Shown: positions 7,393 through 18,312 of the stretch, in pieces
Position numbering within the stretch: position 1 is the stretch's first letter
How the letters are laid out: every line of letters starts with the position of its first letter
Assembly: GCF_003060885.1 (NCBI RefSeq)
Contig: NZ_QAIG01000013.1
Coordinates: forward strand, 298,712 to 362,711
Origin: Pseudomonas sp. HMWF032
GTDB lineage: Bacteria; Pseudomonadota; Gammaproteobacteria; Pseudomonadales; Pseudomonadaceae
Reading direction: 5' to 3'
DNA: 64,000 bases
Translations under genes and position numbers: made by a program
Notes under the pieces: generated by a model
Seen by the model: only the letters and a program-made list of their open reading frames with translations
What the model was told of the DNA's origin: nothing
Database searches by the model: none

Positions 7393-7420
7393 TGCACAAG
7401 GGCCGCTAATGCGGCCCTTG
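7393..7420 (-). terminator. Stem-loop after spuH
   Basis: A perfect 12-base inverted repeat, CACAAGGGCCGC and GCGGCCCTTGTG with loop TAAT, 20 bases past the spuH stop. There is no strong T-run on the - strand side, so it may act as an RNA-stabilising hairpin or an imperfect intrinsic terminator. Confidence 0.65.
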
Positions 7421-7440
7421 TGGGTTACTCCGAGGTGCGA

Positions 7441-8334
7441 TCAGGCATGCACTTGGGACGGGTCACGGCGGCTGTCCGGGCCGTTCATCAGCGCGGCACC
7501 GGTGGTTTCATCCATGGCCTGCTGCAGGGCCTTCTTGCGCTTCTCTTCGGCGCGGTGGGCAAAGAACCACACCAGGAAGGTGGCGAAGGACACGGCCAAC
7601 AGAATCAGACTGGCCACGGCGTTGATTTCCGGCTTCACACCCAGACGCACGGCAGAGAAGACCTCCATCGGCAGGGTGGTCGAACCTGGCCCGGACACGA
7701 AGCTGGCGAGCACCAGATCGTCCAACGACAAGGCAAAGGACATCATGCCGCCGGCCGCCAGCGAAGGCGCGATCATCGGGATGGTGATCAGGAAGAACAC
7801 CTTCCACGGCTTGGCGCCCAGGTCCATGGCCGCTTCTTCGATAGACAGGTCCAGCTCACGCAGACGCGACGACACCACGACCGCCACATAGGCAGAACAG
7901 AAGGTGGTGTGGGCGATCCAGATGGTCAGGATGCCACGCTCGGCAGGCCAGCCGATCAGTTGTGCCATGGCCACGAACAGCAGCAGCAGCGACAGACCGG
8001 TGATCACTTCAGGCATGACCAGTGGCGCGGTGACCAGACCACCGAACAGCGTGCGCCCCTTGAAGCGGGTCACGCGGGTCAGCACGAAGGCTGCCATGGT
8101 GCCCAGCGCGACCGCAGCAATGGCGGTGTAACAGGCGATTTCCAGCGAGCGCATCACCGAGTTCATCAGCTGGGTGTTGTCGAGCAGGCCGACATACCAC
8201 TTCACCGACCAGCCCCCCCACACCGTCACCAGCCGCGAGGCGTTGAACGAGTAGATGACCAGGATCAGCATCGGCAGGTAGATAAACGCCAGACCGGCCC
8301 ACAGCATAAAGTTGGAGAAACTGAAACGCTTCAT
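7441..8334 (-). CDS. spuH: Polyamine ABC transporter permease SpuH (PotI-like)
   Basis: A 297-residue inner-membrane permease of the spermidine/putrescine ABC importer. It has about six hydrophobic segments (for example LWAGLAFIYLPMLILVIYSF near 11-30) and the cytoplasmic coupling motif EEAAMDLGAKPWKVFFLITIPMIAPSL near 168-192, which contacts the ATPase. It forms the transmembrane heterodimer with SpuG, whose stop overlaps its start (ATGA at 8331-8334), implying translational coupling. It is the last gene of the operon spuABCDEFGH. The C-terminal tail (PDSRRDPSQVHA) is charged and probably cytoplasmic. Confidence 0.95.
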   Translation of the reverse strand: MKRFSFSNFMLWAGLAFIYLPMLILVIYSFNASRLVTVWGGWSVKWYVGLLDNTQLMNSVMRSLEIACYTAIAAVALGTMAAFVLTRVTRFKGRTLFGGLVTAPLVMPEVITGLSLLLLFVAMAQLIGWPAERGILTIWIAHTTFCSAYVAVVVSSRLRELDLSIEEAAMDLGAKPWKVFFLITIPMIAPSLAAGGMMSFALSLDDLVLASFVSGPGSTTLPMEVFSAVRLGVKPEINAVASLILLAVSFATFLVWFFAHRAEEKRKKALQQAMDETTGAALMNGPDSRRDPSQVHA

Positions 8335-9242
8335 GCCCGGCCCTCCATCTCTTTGGCTTGGTTACGGTTGAACAGGATGATGGGCACAATCAGGATCGCC
8401 AGCATCACCACCGCCAGGGCGGATGCCACCGGCCAGTCGCGGTTGTTGAAGAACTCCTGCCACAGCACCTTGCCGATCATCAGGGTCTCCGGACCGCCGA
8501 GCAGTTCAGGGATCACGAACTCACCGACCACCGGGATAAACACCAGCATGCAGCCGGCGATGATGCCGTTCTTGGCCAACGGCACGGTGATTTTCCAGAA
8601 GCTGTTGAAGGTGCTCGACCCCAGATCTGCGGCGGCTTCCAGCAGGCTCTGGTCATGTTTGACCAGGTTGGCGAACAGCGGCAGCACCATGAACGGCAGG
8701 TACGAGTAAACAATACCGATGTACACCGCCAGGTTGGTGTTGAGGATCTGCAACGGCTCGCTGATCACCCCCAGCCACATCAGGAAGCCATTGAGCAGGC
8801 CGTTGTTGCTGAGAATGCCCATCCAGGCATACACGCGGATCAGGATCGCCGTCCAGGTCGGCATCATGATCAGCAGCAGCAGCACCATCTGCTTGTCCTT
8901 GTCGGCCCGAGCAATGGCATAGGCCATGGGAAAGCCGATGATCAGGCAGAGAAAGGTGCTGACCGCGGCCATCTTCAGCGAGCCCAGGTAGGCGGCCAGG
9001 TACAACGCATCCTCACTCAGGAAGATGTAGTTACCCAGATTGATGATCACCGTGAGCTTGTTTTCTGCCCAGCTGTACACATCGGTGTACGGCGGGATGG
9101 CCACATCGGCTTCGGCAAAGCTGATCTTCAGGACAATGAAGAACGGCAACATGAAGAACAGGAACAACCACAGGAACGGCACCCCGATTACCAGGTGCCG
9201 GCCCTTGGGCATACGGCGGCTGATACTCCGGACAATGTTCAT
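8331..9242 (-). CDS. spuG: Polyamine ABC transporter permease SpuG (PotH-like)
   Basis: A 303-residue inner-membrane permease with an N-terminal segment FLWLFLFFMLPFFIVLKISF and five more hydrophobic spans. The EAA loop reads LLEAAADLGSSTFNSFWKITVPLAKNGI. I chose the ATG at 9242 because it overlaps the spuF stop as ATGA; a longer frame upstream lies within spuF. It pairs with SpuH to form the channel that takes polyamine from SpuD/SpuE and is driven by SpuF. Confidence 0.95.
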   Translation of the reverse strand: MNIVRSISRRMPKGRHLVIGVPFLWLFLFFMLPFFIVLKISFAEADVAIPPYTDVYSWAENKLTVIINLGNYIFLSEDALYLAAYLGSLKMAAVSTFLCLIIGFPMAYAIARADKDKQMVLLLLIMMPTWTAILIRVYAWMGILSNNGLLNGFLMWLGVISEPLQILNTNLAVYIGIVYSYLPFMVLPLFANLVKHDQSLLEAAADLGSSTFNSFWKITVPLAKNGIIAGCMLVFIPVVGEFVIPELLGGPETLMIGKVLWQEFFNNRDWPVASALAVVMLAILIVPIILFNRNQAKEMEGRA

Positions 9243-10393
9243 GATTGCAGTACCACGCCGCTGTCGTCTTCCCAATACACCACCACCGGATCATCCCAGG
9301 TCGGCCGCTTGCCACGCCGTTCGGCGTTGGCGATGAAGCACTGCACCACCTGCCCGGAGGTGAGTTTGACGTGGTACACCGAGTGACCGCCGAGGTAGGC
9401 GATATCGTGGACGTGGCCGTTGCTCCAGTTGTATTCGGGGTGTTCATGGTCACTCGGCAACACAGTGGCCATCAGTAGTTTTTCCGGGCGCAGGGCGTAG
9501 CTGACCTTCTTGTCTTCGGCACGGGTACTGACGCCGTGACCGATGTAGATCGGTTTGTCCAACTGCGGGCAGTTGATGATGGCGTGGTCGGCCTCGTCGC
9601 TGGTGATCTGCCCATCGAATAGGTTGACGTTGCCAATGAACTCACAGACCAGACGGCTGGTCGGGGTTTCATAAATGTCCACCGGGCTGCCGATCTGCGC
9701 GATCCAGCCCAGGTGCATGATGGCAATGCGCTGAGCCATGGTCATGGCTTCTTCCTGGTCGTGGGTCACCATGACGCAGGTTACGCCGACCCGCTCGATG
9801 ATTTCGACAAGCTCAAGCTGCATCTGCGAACGCAGCTTCTTGTCCAGAGCACCCATGGGCTCATCGAGCAGCAGCAGTTTGGGACGCTTGGCCAACGAGC
9901 GCGCCAGAGCCACACGCTGGCGCTGACCACCGGACAGCTGGTGCGGCTTGCGCTTGGCGTACTGGGTCATATGCACCAGCTTGAGCATTTCCTCGACGCG
10001 AGCGTCGATTTCCGCCTTGGGCATCTTGTCCTGCTTGAGACCGAAGGCGATGTTCTCGGCCACGCTCATGTGTGGGAACAAGGCGTAGGACTGGAACATC
10101 ATGTTGATCGGTCGCTCGTAGGGCGGCAGGTCGGTGATGTCCTGACCATCGAGGAAAATACGGCCCTCGGTTGGTCGTTCAAAACCGGCGAGCATGCGCA
10201 ACAGGGTCGATTTACCCGAGCCGGAACCGCCCAGCAGGGCAAAGATCTCACCTTTGTTGATCGTCAAAGAGACGTCTTCGACGGCCACAGTCTCGTCAAA
10301 CTTCTTGGTTACGCGCTCGATCTTGACCAACACCTCTTTCGGTTGCTGATCACCCTCGAGAACCTTTTTGTAGGCACTGGAAGCAACTGCCAT
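9239..10393 (-). CDS. spuF: Polyamine ABC transporter ATPase SpuF (PotG-like)
   Basis: A 384-residue ABC ATPase. The Walker A motif GGSGSGKST is at about residues 55-63, the Q-loop is in MMFQSYALFPHM, the signature is LSGGQRQRVALARSL, the Walker B is LLLLDEPMGALD and the H-loop is VMVTHDQEEAM. The C-terminal third is a TOBE-type regulatory domain, as in PotG/PotA. The ATG at 10393 is preferred over a TTG two codons earlier because GGGAG on the - strand lies about eight bases upstream. It energises import through SpuGH. The 54-base gap to spuE holds a stem-loop that could lower expression relative to the binding protein. Confidence 0.96.
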   Translation of the reverse strand: MAVASSAYKKVLEGDQQPKEVLVKIERVTKKFDETVAVEDVSLTINKGEIFALLGGSGSGKSTLLRMLAGFERPTEGRIFLDGQDITDLPPYERPINMMFQSYALFPHMSVAENIAFGLKQDKMPKAEIDARVEEMLKLVHMTQYAKRKPHQLSGGQRQRVALARSLAKRPKLLLLDEPMGALDKKLRSQMQLELVEIIERVGVTCVMVTHDQEEAMTMAQRIAIMHLGWIAQIGSPVDIYETPTSRLVCEFIGNVNLFDGQITSDEADHAIINCPQLDKPIYIGHGVSTRAEDKKVSYALRPEKLLMATVLPSDHEHPEYNWSNGHVHDIAYLGGHSVYHVKLTSGQVVQCFIANAERRGKRPTWDDPVVVYWEDDSGVVLQS

Positions 10394-10415
10394 TACCAAA
10401 ACTCCCGCAAAAGTA

Positions 10416-10440
10416 GCGCCCGACCCCGCTGGCCGGGCGT
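10416..10440 (-). other. Intercistronic stem-loop spuE/spuF
   Basis: An inverted repeat of GCGCCCG and CGGGCGT around CCCCGCTGGC in the gap after the spuE stop. It is placed where ABC-transporter operons often carry RNA hairpins that protect the binding-protein message from 3' decay. Confidence 0.55.
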
Positions 10441-10447
10441 TTTGAAT

Positions 10448-12696
<2,249 letters not shown>

Positions 12697-12725
12697 GCGT
12701 ACAGCTCCTGTTGTTGTAGTCGTTT

Positions 12726-12835
12726 CCGGAAGATGCGCGTCATCTGCAGCACCTTCCGGTGAGCCTGACATACGCATTGGCGCAGTCTGGCAAGGTCACC
12801 ACCCGTTGACAACTTTCAGACGTAACCATCTGAAA
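12726..12835 (-). other. Two stem-loops in the spuC/spuD gap
   Basis: The 156-base gap holds CCGGAAG (12726-12732) paired with CTTCCGG (12753-12759), with an inner GATG/CATC stem, and TTTCAGA (12814-12820) paired with TCTGAAA (12829-12835). The second lies just after the spuC stop and could attenuate or stabilise the message. No gene fits in this gap. Confidence 0.5.
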
Positions 12836-12852
12836 ACGAAGGTTATTGAACC

Positions 12853-14226
12853 TTAAACCAGCACCTCAGCGGCAGTCAGGTCGAGGCATTTACGGGCCTT
12901 TTCAACCAGTTCGTCGATCTCAGCAAAGCTGATTACCAGAGGCGGCGAGATGATCATGGTGTCGCCGACGGCGCGCATGATCAGCCCATTATTAAAGCAG
13001 TGACCACGGCAGATCATGCCAACCCCGACATCTGCGGCAAAACGTTGGCGGCGAGCCTTGTCCTGCACCAATTCAATGGCACCCAACATGCCGACGCCGC
13101 GCACTTCACCCACCAGCGGGTGATCAGCCAACTCACGCAAACGCTTTTGCAAATACGGTGCCGTTTCTGCCTTGACGCGCGCAACAATCTTTTCTTCGCG
13201 CAAAATGCGCAGGTTTTCCAGGGCCACCGCGGCCGCCACCGGATGCCCGGAGTAGGTAAAGCCGTGGTTGAAGTCACCGCCCTGATTGAGCACCTCGACA
13301 ATATCGTCGCGCACGATCAGCCCACCCATCGGGATGTAGCCGCTGGTCAGGCCCTTGGCGATGGTCATCATGTGCGGCGTGTTGCCGTAATAGTCACTGC
13401 CGAACCATTCGCCGGTACGGCCAAAGCCACAGATCACTTCATCGGCGACAAACAGGATGTCGTACTTGGCGAGGATTTCGCGGATGCGCGGCCAGTAGCT
13501 GTCCGGCGGGATGATCACGCCACCCGCGCCCTGAATCGGCTCGGCAATAAAGGCGGCGACATTTTCTTCGCCGACTTCGAGGATCTTCTGCTCAAGCTGG
13601 TCGGCGGCCCAGATACCGAACGCTTCGGGGCTCATGTCACCGCCCTCACCGAACCAGTACGGCTGCGGAATGTGCACAATGCCCGGAATCGGCAGATCGC
13701 CCTGCTCATGCATGTACTTCATGCCGCCCAAGCTGGCGCCCGCCACGGTGGAGCCGTGGTAACCGTTGATCCGGCTGATGATCACCTTCTTGTTCGGCTG
13801 GCCTTTGACTGCCCAGTAATGGCGCACCATACGCAGCATGGTATCGTTGCCTTCAGAGCCGGAGCCGGTAAAGAACACATGGTTCATTCCCGCCGGAGCC
13901 AGCTCGGCAATCGCCTTGGCCAACTCCAGAGCAGGCGGCGTGGCCGTCTGGAAGAACATGTTGTAGTAGGGCAGCTCTTGCATTTGTTTCGCGGCGGCGT
14001 CTGCCAGTTCCTTGCGACCATACCCAATTGCCACACACCAAAGTCCGGCCATGGCATCGAGGATCTTGTGGCCCTCGCTGTCCCACAGGTAAACACCGTC
14101 GGCCTTGGTGATAATGCGCGGGCCCTTCTCGTGCAGCTGCTGATAATCGCTGAACGGCGCGAGGTGATGTTCGCGGCTCATGGCCTGCCACTCGCGGGTT
14201 TTCGGATTGGTCACTTGACTGTTCAT
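12853..14226 (-). CDS. spuC: Polyamine:pyruvate transaminase SpuC
   Basis: A 457-residue class III PLP aminotransferase that moves the amino group of putrescine or related diamines to pyruvate in polyamine breakdown. Key features are [14 protein letters not shown] (PLP phosphate loop, 120-133), the Asp of [13 protein letters not shown] (residue 262) and the Schiff-base Lys291 in [10 protein letters not shown]. The ATG at 14226 has AAGGTG five bases upstream; the further in-frame codons lack a binding site and are non-homologous. It lies third in the spu operon, between the glutamylation enzymes and the uptake genes, so import and catabolism are co-expressed. Confidence 0.95.
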   Translation of the reverse strand: MNSQVTNPKTREWQAMSREHHLAPFSDYQQLHEKGPRIITKADGVYLWDSEGHKILDAMAGLWCVAIGYGRKELADAAAKQMQELPYYNMFFQTATPPALELAKAIAELAPAGMNHVFFTGSGSEGNDTMLRMVRHYWAVKGQPNKKVIISRINGYHGSTVAGASLGGMKYMHEQGDLPIPGIVHIPQPYWFGEGGDMSPEAFGIWAADQLEQKILEVGEENVAAFIAEPIQGAGGVIIPPDSYWPRIREILAKYDILFVADEVICGFGRTGEWFGSDYYGNTPHMMTIAKGLTSGYIPMGGLIVRDDIVEVLNQGGDFNHGFTYSGHPVAAAVALENLRILREEKIVARVKAETAPYLQKRLRELADHPLVGEVRGVGMLGAIELVQDKARRQRFAADVGVGMICRGHCFNNGLIMRAVGDTMIISPPLVISFAEIDELVEKARKCLDLTAAEVLV

Positions 14227-14245
14227 AACAACACCTTGGATTAAC

Positions 14246-14266
14246 CGGGCTGCGTACTGCAGCCCG
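14246..14266 (-). other. Intercistronic stem-loop spuB/spuC
   Basis: Perfect 8-base arms CGGGCTGC and GCAGCCCG around a five-base loop, in the 116-base gap between spuB and spuC, 20 bases upstream of the spuC ATG. It could limit or protect the downstream message. Confidence 0.55.
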
Positions 14267-14342
14267 CTAAAATTCTTGGAGCCTGATAACCGGCTCATCG
14301 CGACCACTGGCGCAGGGATCACCCACGCCAGCGGCCTGGCAG

Positions 14343-15701
14343 TTACACCGACAGCAGCAGGAACTCGCGCTCCCAGGAGCTGATCACCCGCTTGTAGTTC
14401 TCGTGCTCGGCGCGTTTAACCGCGACGTAACCACGCATGAACTTGTCGCCCAGGTACTTCTCCGCATCCTTACAGGCTTCCATGCGTTCCAGGGCGTGCT
14501 CGATGGTGATCGGCAGGCGCAGGTTGCGACGCTCATAAGCGCGACCTTTGACTGGAGCACTCGGCTTGAAGTCGCCAACCATGCCCATATAGCCACACAG
14601 CAGCGAAGCGGCCAGCACCAGGTAAGGGTTGGCGTCAGCACCGGCCAGGCGGTTTTCCACTCGGCGGTTCTGTGGCGTGGCTTCCGGTACGCGCAGGCCC
14701 ACGGTGCGATTCTCTTCACCCCATTCGACGTTCACCGGTGCCGAAGTATCCGGCAGGAAGCGGCGGAACGAGTTGACGTTGGGGGCGAACAGCGGCAGCA
14801 GTTCAGGGATGTACTTCTGCAGACCACCGATGTGCAACATGAACAGTTCGCTCATGCTGCCATCCGGGTTGGAGAACAGGTTCTTGCCGGTTTTAATGTC
14901 CACCACGCTCTGGTGAATGTGCATCGCGCTGCCCGGCTGATCGGTGATCGGCTTGGCCATAAAGGTGGCAGCCACATCGTGCTTGAGCGCGGCTTCACGC
15001 ATGGTGCGCTTGAACACGGTGATCTGGTCGGCCAGGTGCAGGGCCTCGCCGTGACGGAAGTTGATTTCCATCTGCGCCGGACCGTCTTCGTGGATCAGCG
15101 TATCGAGATCTAGGCCCTGGATTTCGCACCAGTCATACACGTCTTCAAACAGCGGATCGAATTCGTTGGCCGCATCAATGGAAAACGACTGACGACCCAC
15201 TTCCGGACGACCGGAACGCCCCATCGGGGCGACCAGCGGGAAATCCGGATCGCTGTTGCGCTTGGTCAGGTAGAACTCCATTTCCGGCGCGACGATTGGC
15301 TTCCAGCCCTTGTCTGCGTAGAGCTTGAGCACATTCTTGAGAATGTTGCGCGGCGACAGCTCAATCGGGTTGCCCTGCTTGTCGAAGGTGTCGTGAATCA
15401 CCATCGCAGTTGGCTCAATGGCCCACGGCACAAGGAACACAGCGTTCTCGTCCGGACGGCAGAACATGTCGATGTCCGCCTCGTCGAGCAGGTCGTAATA
15501 AATATCGTCCTCGACATAGTCGCCGGTTACGGTCTGTAGCAGCACACTCTCGGGGAGGCGCATGCCCTTCTCGTCGAGGAACTTGTTGGTCGGCGAGATC
15601 TTGCCGCGGGCAATGCCGGTAAGATCGCTGATCAGGCATTCAACTTCGGTGATTTTGCGTTCTTTCAGCCAGCTCGAAAGCTGGTCTAGTTTGGTACTCA
15701 T
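14343..15701 (-). CDS. spuB: Gamma-glutamylpolyamine synthetase SpuB
   Basis: A 452-residue protein of the glutamine synthetase superfamily (PuuA-like). It contains the N-terminal beta-grasp ([21 protein letters not shown]), the catalytic-domain segment VAPEMEFYL, the metal/glutamate-binding [14 protein letters not shown]-site [17 protein letters not shown], and [17 protein letters not shown]. Rather than ammonia, this subgroup couples glutamate to a polyamine amine using ATP. The ATG at 15701 is preceded by GAGG; the long upstream extension is non-homologous. It follows spuA after 43 bases that include a stem-loop. Confidence 0.92.
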   Translation of the reverse strand: MSTKLDQLSSWLKERKITEVECLISDLTGIARGKISPTNKFLDEKGMRLPESVLLQTVTGDYVEDDIYYDLLDEADIDMFCRPDENAVFLVPWAIEPTAMVIHDTFDKQGNPIELSPRNILKNVLKLYADKGWKPIVAPEMEFYLTKRNSDPDFPLVAPMGRSGRPEVGRQSFSIDAANEFDPLFEDVYDWCEIQGLDLDTLIHEDGPAQMEINFRHGEALHLADQITVFKRTMREAALKHDVAATFMAKPITDQPGSAMHIHQSVVDIKTGKNLFSNPDGSMSELFMLHIGGLQKYIPELLPLFAPNVNSFRRFLPDTSAPVNVEWGEENRTVGLRVPEATPQNRRVENRLAGADANPYLVLAASLLCGYMGMVGDFKPSAPVKGRAYERRNLRLPITIEHALERMEACKDAEKYLGDKFMRGYVAVKRAEHENYKRVISSWEREFLLLSV

Positions 15702-15721
15702 AGAGACCTCAGGGTTGGTGA

Positions 15722-15746
15722 GAGCCGACCTATATATAGTCGGCTC
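15722..15746 (-). other. Intercistronic stem-loop spuA/spuB
   Basis: GAGCCGAC and GTCGGCTC form perfect 8-base arms around CTATATATA, overlapping the spuA stop codon. The TATATATA loop also gives a weak promoter-like stretch, so an internal promoter for spuB is possible. Confidence 0.5.
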
Positions 15747-16497
15747 AGCGTTGCCCCGCCTTCTTCCTGCAAGCCTCACCAAAGGCCTGGAAGATGGCGA
15801 GATAATTCGGGTTGGATCGTACCTGCCATTCAGGGTGCCATTGCACCCCCAATGCAAAGCTTTTGGCACCTTCGACGGAGAAGGCTTCGATCAACCCGTC
15901 AGGCGCCAGTGCTTCTACGCGAAGGCCCGGCGCCAGACGCTGAACGCCCTGGCCATGAATGGAATTGACCTGAATCTCGCTCGGCAAGCCGATGCTGGCG
16001 AGTAGCCCACCGGGCTGCACATGCAGCGCGTGTCGCAGGCCATATTGTTGCGCTACCGGGGTGTCTTCGGGCTCACGATGATCCATGTAGCCATCCACCT
16101 CATGCACCTTCTGGTGTAATGCACCACCAAAAGCCACATTCATTTCCTGAAAACCACGGCAAATGCCCAGCACCGGGATGCCCAGGGCAATTGCTGCTTT
16201 AATCAGAGGAAGAGTCGTGCTGTCACGAGCAGCATCATGCAGGGTGCCGACATCGCTGGCAGGGCCACTGTAATGGTGAGGTTCAACGTTTGACGGAGAG
16301 CCCGGGAACACCAGACCATCAATATGTTGCAGCAGGTACTGCTGGTCGATCTGCTCGCCCAGGGCCGGAATGATCACCGGCATGCCGCCAACGACGGTAA
16401 CAATGGCCTGCAGGTATTTATCACCTGCGGTGTGATAGATGTTGTGCCCGAGCTGCTTGGTGCAGGCACTAACGCCGATAATCGGCTGGCGCGACAT
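15745..16497 (-). CDS. spuA: Gamma-glutamyl hydrolase SpuA (peptidase C26, PuuD-like)
   Basis: A 250-residue class I glutamine-amidotransferase-like hydrolase. The nucleophile is Cys113 in LGICRGFQEMNVA, with His221 and Glu223 in GVQWHPEW completing the triad; GLVFPGSPSNVEP forms the oxyanion loop. In the gamma-glutamylated polyamine pathway it releases glutamate from gamma-glutamyl-GABA. It is the first gene of the spu operon, facing the divergent spuI across a 276-base gap where the operon promoter and operators must lie. Confidence 0.93.
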   Translation of the reverse strand: MSRQPIIGVSACTKQLGHNIYHTAGDKYLQAIVTVVGGMPVIIPALGEQIDQQYLLQHIDGLVFPGSPSNVEPHHYSGPASDVGTLHDAARDSTTLPLIKAAIALGIPVLGICRGFQEMNVAFGGALHQKVHEVDGYMDHREPEDTPVAQQYGLRHALHVQPGGLLASIGLPSEIQVNSIHGQGVQRLAPGLRVEALAPDGLIEAFSVEGAKSFALGVQWHPEWQVRSNPNYLAIFQAFGEACRKKAGQR

Positions 16498-16773
16498 GAG
16501 ACACCCGTTTTATTGCTGTTATGGGTTTCGACCGAGCTTAGCCTTGTTCATTTTTTTTCACAATAGCCATGTAAAAAATTGAACACACCCGACTGAGCAC
16601 CGCGGCAGACAAGGGTTTCAGCTGGGTTACAATGCCCTGCAATGCCCCAAAACTGGCCATCAAGCCCTCTTTTTGGGCAAAATGTGCCTCTCTTGACAGC
16701 ACAGGGTGTTTAAGATTGACTCACCCCCGTGCAATTGCATGATTGATATTTTTAACAAAAAAGGTGTTGCATC
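16498..16773. promoter_or_regulatory. Divergent control region between spuA and spuI
   Basis: A 276-base AT-richer gap between divergent spuA (-) and spuI (+). It holds an imperfect inverted repeat, GTTCATTTTTTT (16546-16557) against AAAAAATTGAAC (16573-16584), a good candidate operator or promoter flank for the spuA side. A TTGACA (-35-like) at 16693-16698 points toward spuI, with no convincing -10 box. AAGGTG at about 16759-16764 is the spuI ribosome binding site. In P. aeruginosa these promoters are repressed by PauR; whether this repeat is its site is not known to me. Confidence 0.6.
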
Positions 16774-18150
16774 ATGTCGGTACCCCCGCGTGCCGTTCAG
16801 CTTAACGAAGCGAACGCGTTCCTTAAGAAACATCCTGAGGTCCTGTTCGTCGACCTTCTGATCGCAGATATGAATGGTGTGGTGCGCGGCAAGCGTATCG
16901 AGCGTGCGAGCCTGCATAAGGTTTACGAACGCGGCATTAATCTCCCGGCTTCCTTGTTTGCCCTGGACATCAACGGCTCGACGGTGGAAAGCACCGGCCT
17001 GGGTCTGGATATCGGCGACGCCGACCGGGTCTGCTTTCCCATCCCCAACACCCTGAGCAATGAGCCTTGGCAAAAACGCCCTACCGCGCAGCTGCTGATG
17101 ACCATGCATGAAATGGAAGGCGAGCCATTCTTTGCCGACCCGCGTGAAGTCTTGCGCCAGGTGGTGGAGAAGTTCGACGAACTGGGCCTTACCATTTGCG
17201 CCGCGTTCGAAATCGAGTTTTACCTGATCGACCAGGCCAACGTGAACGGCCGCCCACAGCCGCCGCTGTCACCTTTGTCAGGCAAACGCCCACAGTCGAC
17301 CCAGGTATACCTGATCGACGACCTCGACGAGTACGCCGAATGCCTGCAGGACATTCTTGAAGGCGCCAAGGAGCAAGGCATCCCGGCTGACGCCATCGTC
17401 AAGGAAAGCGCACCGGCGCAGTTCGAAGTCAACCTGCACCACGTTGCCGACCCGATTAAAGCCTGCGACCACGCACTACTGCTCAAGCGTCTGATCAAGA
17501 ACATCGCTTACGACCATGAAATGGACACCACCTTCATGGCCAAGCCCTACCCCAATCAAGCGGGCAACGGCCTGCACGTGCACATTTCGGTACTCGACAA
17601 GCAAGGCAACAATATCTTTGCCTGTGATGACCCTGAGCAAAACGATGCACTGCGCCATGCCATCGGTGGCGTATTGGAAACCATGCCCGCGTCGATGGCG
17701 TTCCTCTGCCCGAACGTCAACTCTTACCGACGTTTCGGTGCTCAGTTCTACGTACCGAACTCGCCATGCTGGGGTATCGACAACCGCACGGTGGCGCTGC
17801 GCGTGCCCAATGACACGGCCGATGCCGTGCGTATCGAACACCGCGTGGCAGGTGCCGACGCCAACCCCTACCTGCTGATGTCGGCAGTACTGGCAGGCGT
17901 GCATCACGGCTTGACCAACAAGATCGAGCCGGGCGCCCCGGTGGAAGGCAACTCCTACGAGCAGAACGAGCAGAGCCTGCCAAACAACCTGCGTGACGCC
18001 CTGCGCGAGCTGGACGACAACGAAGTACTGGCACGTTATATCGATCCGAAATACATCGATATCTTCGTCGCCTGTAAAGAGAGCGAGTTGGCCGAGTTCG
18101 AGAACTCGATCTCCGACCTCGAATACAACTGGTACTTGCACACAGTTTGA
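16774..18150 (+). CDS. spuI: Gamma-glutamylpolyamine synthetase SpuI
   Basis: A 458-residue glutamine-synthetase-like ligase that adds glutamate to polyamines using ATP. It shows LFVDLLIADMNGVVRGKRIERASL near the N-terminus, CAAFEIEFYLID, ESAPAQFEVNLHH, AKPYPNQAGNGLHVHIS and [19 protein letters not shown]. It is a paralogue of SpuB; several such ligases with different polyamine preferences occur in pseudomonads. Transcribed divergently from spuA, as in P. aeruginosa, and followed by an intrinsic terminator. Confidence 0.93.
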   Translation: MSVPPRAVQLNEANAFLKKHPEVLFVDLLIADMNGVVRGKRIERASLHKVYERGINLPASLFALDINGSTVESTGLGLDIGDADRVCFPIPNTLSNEPWQKRPTAQLLMTMHEMEGEPFFADPREVLRQVVEKFDELGLTICAAFEIEFYLIDQANVNGRPQPPLSPLSGKRPQSTQVYLIDDLDEYAECLQDILEGAKEQGIPADAIVKESAPAQFEVNLHHVADPIKACDHALLLKRLIKNIAYDHEMDTTFMAKPYPNQAGNGLHVHISVLDKQGNNIFACDDPEQNDALRHAIGGVLETMPASMAFLCPNVNSYRRFGAQFYVPNSPCWGIDNRTVALRVPNDTADAVRIEHRVAGADANPYLLMSAVLAGVHHGLTNKIEPGAPVEGNSYEQNEQSLPNNLRDALRELDDNEVLARYIDPKYIDIFVACKESELAEFENSISDLEYNWYLHTV

Positions 18151-18160
18151 TACAACACCC

Positions 18161-18190
18161 AACGCCGGCCTTTGAGCCGGCGTTTTTTAT
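18161..18190 (+). terminator. Rho-independent terminator of spuI
   Basis: AACGCCGGC and GCCGGCGTT form perfect 9-base arms with a six-base loop, followed by TTTTTAT, ten bases after the spuI stop. Confidence 0.93.
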
Positions 18191-18312
18191 GGCCCCTGGC
18201 CTACCCCGCGCACTGCGCAATCCCCTGCCCAACAATCGCCAGAGTCGCGGTGACGGGCAGTGTTCGACCCGGATCTTTGCTGGCACGCCATTCACCTACC
18301 CCGGAGAACCCC

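Noticed and set aside
7420-8709. 429-residue frame on the + strand across spuH and spuG
   Set aside because: Rich in His, Gln and Arg with no domain, as expected for the complement of membrane-protein genes; spuG and spuH are clear on the other strand.
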